From Coprobacillaceae bacterium UN01-12pH3A (lineage in GTDB: Bacteria; Bacillota_I; Bacilli_A; Erysipelotrichales; Coprobacillaceae): DNA of 8,669 nt. Positions 7,339 to 8,669 of the stretch are shown piece after piece. The stretch's first letter is position 1. Each line of letters begins with the position of its first letter. The stretch is taken from positions 4,634-13,302 of the forward strand of contig JAQENU010000022.1 of assembly GCA_027676805.1 (NCBI GenBank). Reading direction: 5' to 3'. The translations under genes were made by a program, and so were the position numbers. Below the pieces are notes generated by a model. The model ran no database searches. It was not told the origin of the DNA and saw nothing but the letters and a program-made list of their open reading frames with translations.

Positions 7339-8094
7339 CTATTTATATTTGATTTTCTTAACTAAACCAAAAAACAAATTTTGTAATGTTAGCAAACTCG
7401 AAATTATTGCATTTTTGTTTTCACCTTTTCTGAACAAATAATAATGATATCTAATTAATTTCAACTTAGAATGATTTGAAATAGATCCTGTTCGTTTTCT
7501 ATAACTAGCTAAAGTACTGTCCAATAAATAACAATTTACATGTTGAGATATTTTTAGCCACAAAGCATAATCGTTATTCTTTTTTAAATTTTTTATCTGT
7601 ATTAAACCAACTTTTTTACTATCATACATAACAGTTAAACATCCTGGCCAACAATATTGAAACATTCTACGCTTATTAATAAAGCGAGGACCAGTTATTA
7701 AAGGATTTAATATTTCATTATTTTCGTCTATTTCACAATAATTTGTATAAGAAAAATAATAGTTATGTGATTCCATAAATTGGATCTGTCTTTCTAGTTT
7801 TTGTTTATCCCATAAATCATCACTATCCAAAAAAGCAATCCATCTTCCTTTTGCCATTTTTAAAGCTTTGTTCCTCGAAATAGCTGCTCCTTGATTTTTT
7901 TCATTAACAAAAAAAAATATACGCTTATCATTCAAATATTTTTTAACAACCATATCTGTATTATCTGTAGAACAATCATCTATAATAATCATTTCCCAAT
8001 TGTTATAAGTTTGATTCAATACACTTTGTATTGTCTGACCAATAAAATTAGAAGTGTTATAAGAAGGAGTTATTATGCTTACTAAATCATTCAT
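7339..8094 (-). CDS. GT2-family glycosyltransferase
   Basis: A 251-residue single-domain GT-A glycosyltransferase of family 2. It starts with [20 protein letters not shown], has [11 protein letters not shown] (37-46) with the nucleotide-binding Asp pair, [20 protein letters not shown], and the metal-binding FLDSDDLW (88-95, DSD at 90-92). [11 protein letters not shown] (173-183) is the typical catalytic-base region, and YRKRTGSIS follows. There is no clear C-terminal membrane span, though the last 25 residues are somewhat hydrophobic and end in lysines, which suggests peripheral membrane contact. It likely adds the second sugar to the lipid-linked unit, since it is the first transferase after the initiating enzyme; that ordering is inference. 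Two adjacent ATGs exist (8097, 8094). AGAGGT is too close to the first and fits the second, so I use 8094. The small upstream ORF ends inside this gene. Confidence 0.92.
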   Translation of the reverse strand: MNDLVSIITPSYNTSNFIGQTIQSVLNQTYNNWEMIIIDDCSTDNTDMVVKKYLNDKRIFFFVNEKNQGAAISRNKALKMAKGRWIAFLDSDDLWDKQKLERQIQFMESHNYYFSYTNYCEIDENNEILNPLITGPRFINKRRMFQYCWPGCLTVMYDSKKVGLIQIKNLKKNNDYALWLKISQHVNCYLLDSTLASYRKRTGSISNHSKLKLIRYHYYLFRKGENKNAIISSLLTLQNLFFGLVKKIKYK

Positions 8095-8263
8095 CATTAC
8101 CTCTTAATAACAATTTCACTTGTAAAACTGAGAAAATGTTATCAATAAGTCCCCTCCCCCGTTTACGAATTTCTTTATTTGATAATAATGAAATATTAAC
8201 ATCTTTATGCGGTACAACATTCAAAACCAAAGCATAATTATAATATTTCCATCGATTATTCAT
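8087..8263 (-). CDS. 58-residue small ORF, possible remnant of a larger gene
   Basis: Between the initiating transferase and the GT2 gene an unbroken frame encodes 58 residues. It starts four bases after the upstream stop with AAAGGA nine bases before its ATG, and ends eight bases inside the GT2 gene, so it has the layout of a translated operon member. The first half reads RWKYYNYALVLNVVPHKDVN. From memory, unverified, this resembles the N-terminus (WKYYNHA...PHE) of much longer acyltransferase-like proteins found in polysaccharide clusters. The second half is basic and hydrophobic (KEIRKRGRGLIDNIF...LLLRG) and begins at an unusually G-rich stretch. I see no membrane span strong enough to call, no signal peptide and no catalytic motif. 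It could be an internally deleted gene kept in frame, a true small protein, or mainly a leader feeding ribosomes to GT2. That it is translated is fairly likely; a function is unknown. Confidence 0.55.
   Translation of the reverse strand: MNNRWKYYNYALVLNVVPHKDVNISLLSNKEIRKRGRGLIDNIFSVLQVKLLLRGNDE
8099..8104 (-). promoter_or_regulatory. Ribosome binding site for the GT2 gene
   Basis: AGAGGT on the minus strand lies four bases before ATG 8094 and only one base before ATG 8097. The spacing supports 8094. The site lies within the coding sequence of the preceding small ORF. Confidence 0.55.
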
Positions 8264-8267
8264 TTGA

Positions 8268-8669
8268 TCAATTCCTTTCGTTTATTTCAGAAAACAAAGA
8301 TATTTTTCGAGTATATAATTCAGCACTAATTTGACCTGTTCTTAACAAATAATCTCCTAAATCTTCAGCTGTATCCATTCCTTCTGTTGATATATCCTCT
8401 TTTTTAAACACTTTTAAAACAGTTTTTAATATAATCTTAAAATCATCTATAAAAGTAATATGTTTAATATATTCTAAATCATAATCTATTTTTTCTTCCC
8501 AACTAATATTGTTTCTTCCATTGACTTGAGCAAGTCCAGTAAGCCCTTGCCTTACAGTATGACGTTTACGCTGTTCATCAGTCATAAAAATCATATCTGT
8601 TACTAATTGTGGTCTTGGTCCAACAATACTCATATCTCCTTTTAAGATATTAAATAATTCAGGAAGCTC
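8268..8669 (-). CDS. Initiating polyprenyl-phosphate sugar-1-phosphate transferase (PglC/WcaJ type), C-terminal part
   Basis: The frame is open to the right edge, giving the last 133 residues; the ATG at 8633 is an internal methionine, because family sequence continues before it. ELPELFNILKGDMSIVGPRP starts the fragment and is the most conserved block of the bacterial sugar transferase family. QGLTGLAQVNGRN (41-53) and the WEEKIDYDLEYI segment (57-68) follow, then an amphipathic helix and a tail with TAEDLGDYLL (100-109). Family members transfer a hexose- or N-acetylhexosamine-1-phosphate from UDP-sugar to undecaprenyl phosphate, starting the repeat unit. The membrane-inserted N-terminus and the catalytic Asp-Glu pair would lie beyond the window, so short PglC-like and long WcaJ-like forms cannot be told apart. 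This is the most upstream gene seen and the first committed step. Substrate is unknown. Confidence 0.92.
   Translation of the reverse strand, partial: ELPELFNILKGDMSIVGPRPQLVTDMIFMTDEQRKRHTVRQGLTGLAQVNGRNNISWEEKIDYDLEYIKHITFIDDFKIILKTVLKVFKKEDISTEGMDTAEDLGDYLLRTGQISAELYTRKISLFSEINERN
8273..8278 (-). promoter_or_regulatory. Ribosome binding site of the 58-residue small ORF
   Basis: AAAGGA on the minus strand with a nine-base spacer to ATG 8263, overlapping the last codons of the initiating transferase. Its presence is the main reason to treat the small ORF as translated. Confidence 0.5.

Noticed and set aside
7909..7917. Nine-base homopolymer in GT2 as a possible phase-variation tract (similar runs at 859-866, 2939-2946 and 4288-4296)
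   Set aside because: Runs of 8-9 A or T are expected by chance in DNA this AT-rich, encode ordinary Phe or Lys stretches, and all genes are in frame; without strain comparison there is no support for switching.
7891..8085. Plus-strand open frame of 64 codons
   Set aside because: Antisense to the start of the GT2 gene; hydrophobic only because of the AT-rich complement.
8098..8267. Possible intergenic promoter region before the GT2 gene
   Set aside because: The stretch is filled by the small ORF with its own ribosome site, and I could not find a convincing -35/-10 pair distinct from the AT-rich background.
8268..8633. Treating ATG 8633 as the start of a complete 121-residue protein
   Set aside because: The family motif ELPELFNILKGD continues in frame upstream to the window edge, so the gene is cut by the window and the Met is internal.

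Overview
The window is the interior of a surface polysaccharide (capsule or exopolysaccharide) biosynthesis locus. Every gene lies on the minus strand, so transcription runs from high to low coordinates. Strong AGGAGG-like ribosome binding sites, very AT-rich DNA and a HasB-type UDP-glucose dehydrogenase point to a low-GC Bacillota (Firmicutes) host. Nothing in the window fixes the genus.

In transcription order the genes are: the C-terminal part of a PglC/WcaJ-type initiating sugar-phosphate transferase (8669-8268, cut by the window edge); a 58-residue small ORF that may be the remnant of a larger gene (8263-8087); a GT2 glycosyltransferase (8094-7339); ugd, UDP-glucose 6-dehydrogenase (7324-6092); a first GT4 glycosyltransferase (6088-4982); a small CysE-like hexapeptide acetyltransferase (4985-4554); a second GT4 (4536-3370); a Wzy-like polysaccharide polymerase (3359-2052); a second hexapeptide acetyltransferase (2068-1544); a third GT4 (1547-453); and the N-terminal 150 residues of a membrane acyltransferase of the acyltransferase-3 family (451 to the left edge).

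The genes are packed with gaps of at most about 17 bases or with short overlaps, several of them ATGA stop/start overlaps. I see no internal promoter or terminator, so this reads as one long operon. The promoter, the chain-length and tyrosine-kinase regulators, the Wzx flippase and the rest of the pathway must lie outside.

Pathway inferred from these parts: the initiating enzyme places a sugar-1-phosphate on undecaprenyl phosphate. One GT2 and three GT4 enzymes extend it to a repeat unit of up to about five sugars, one of which is probably glucuronic acid or derived from it, because Ugd supplies UDP-GlcA. Three separate acyltransferases could decorate the unit. After export by a flippase not seen here, Wzy polymerises it. 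No mobile element, CRISPR array, tRNA or rRNA was seen. The oddest element is the small ORF at 8263-8087.
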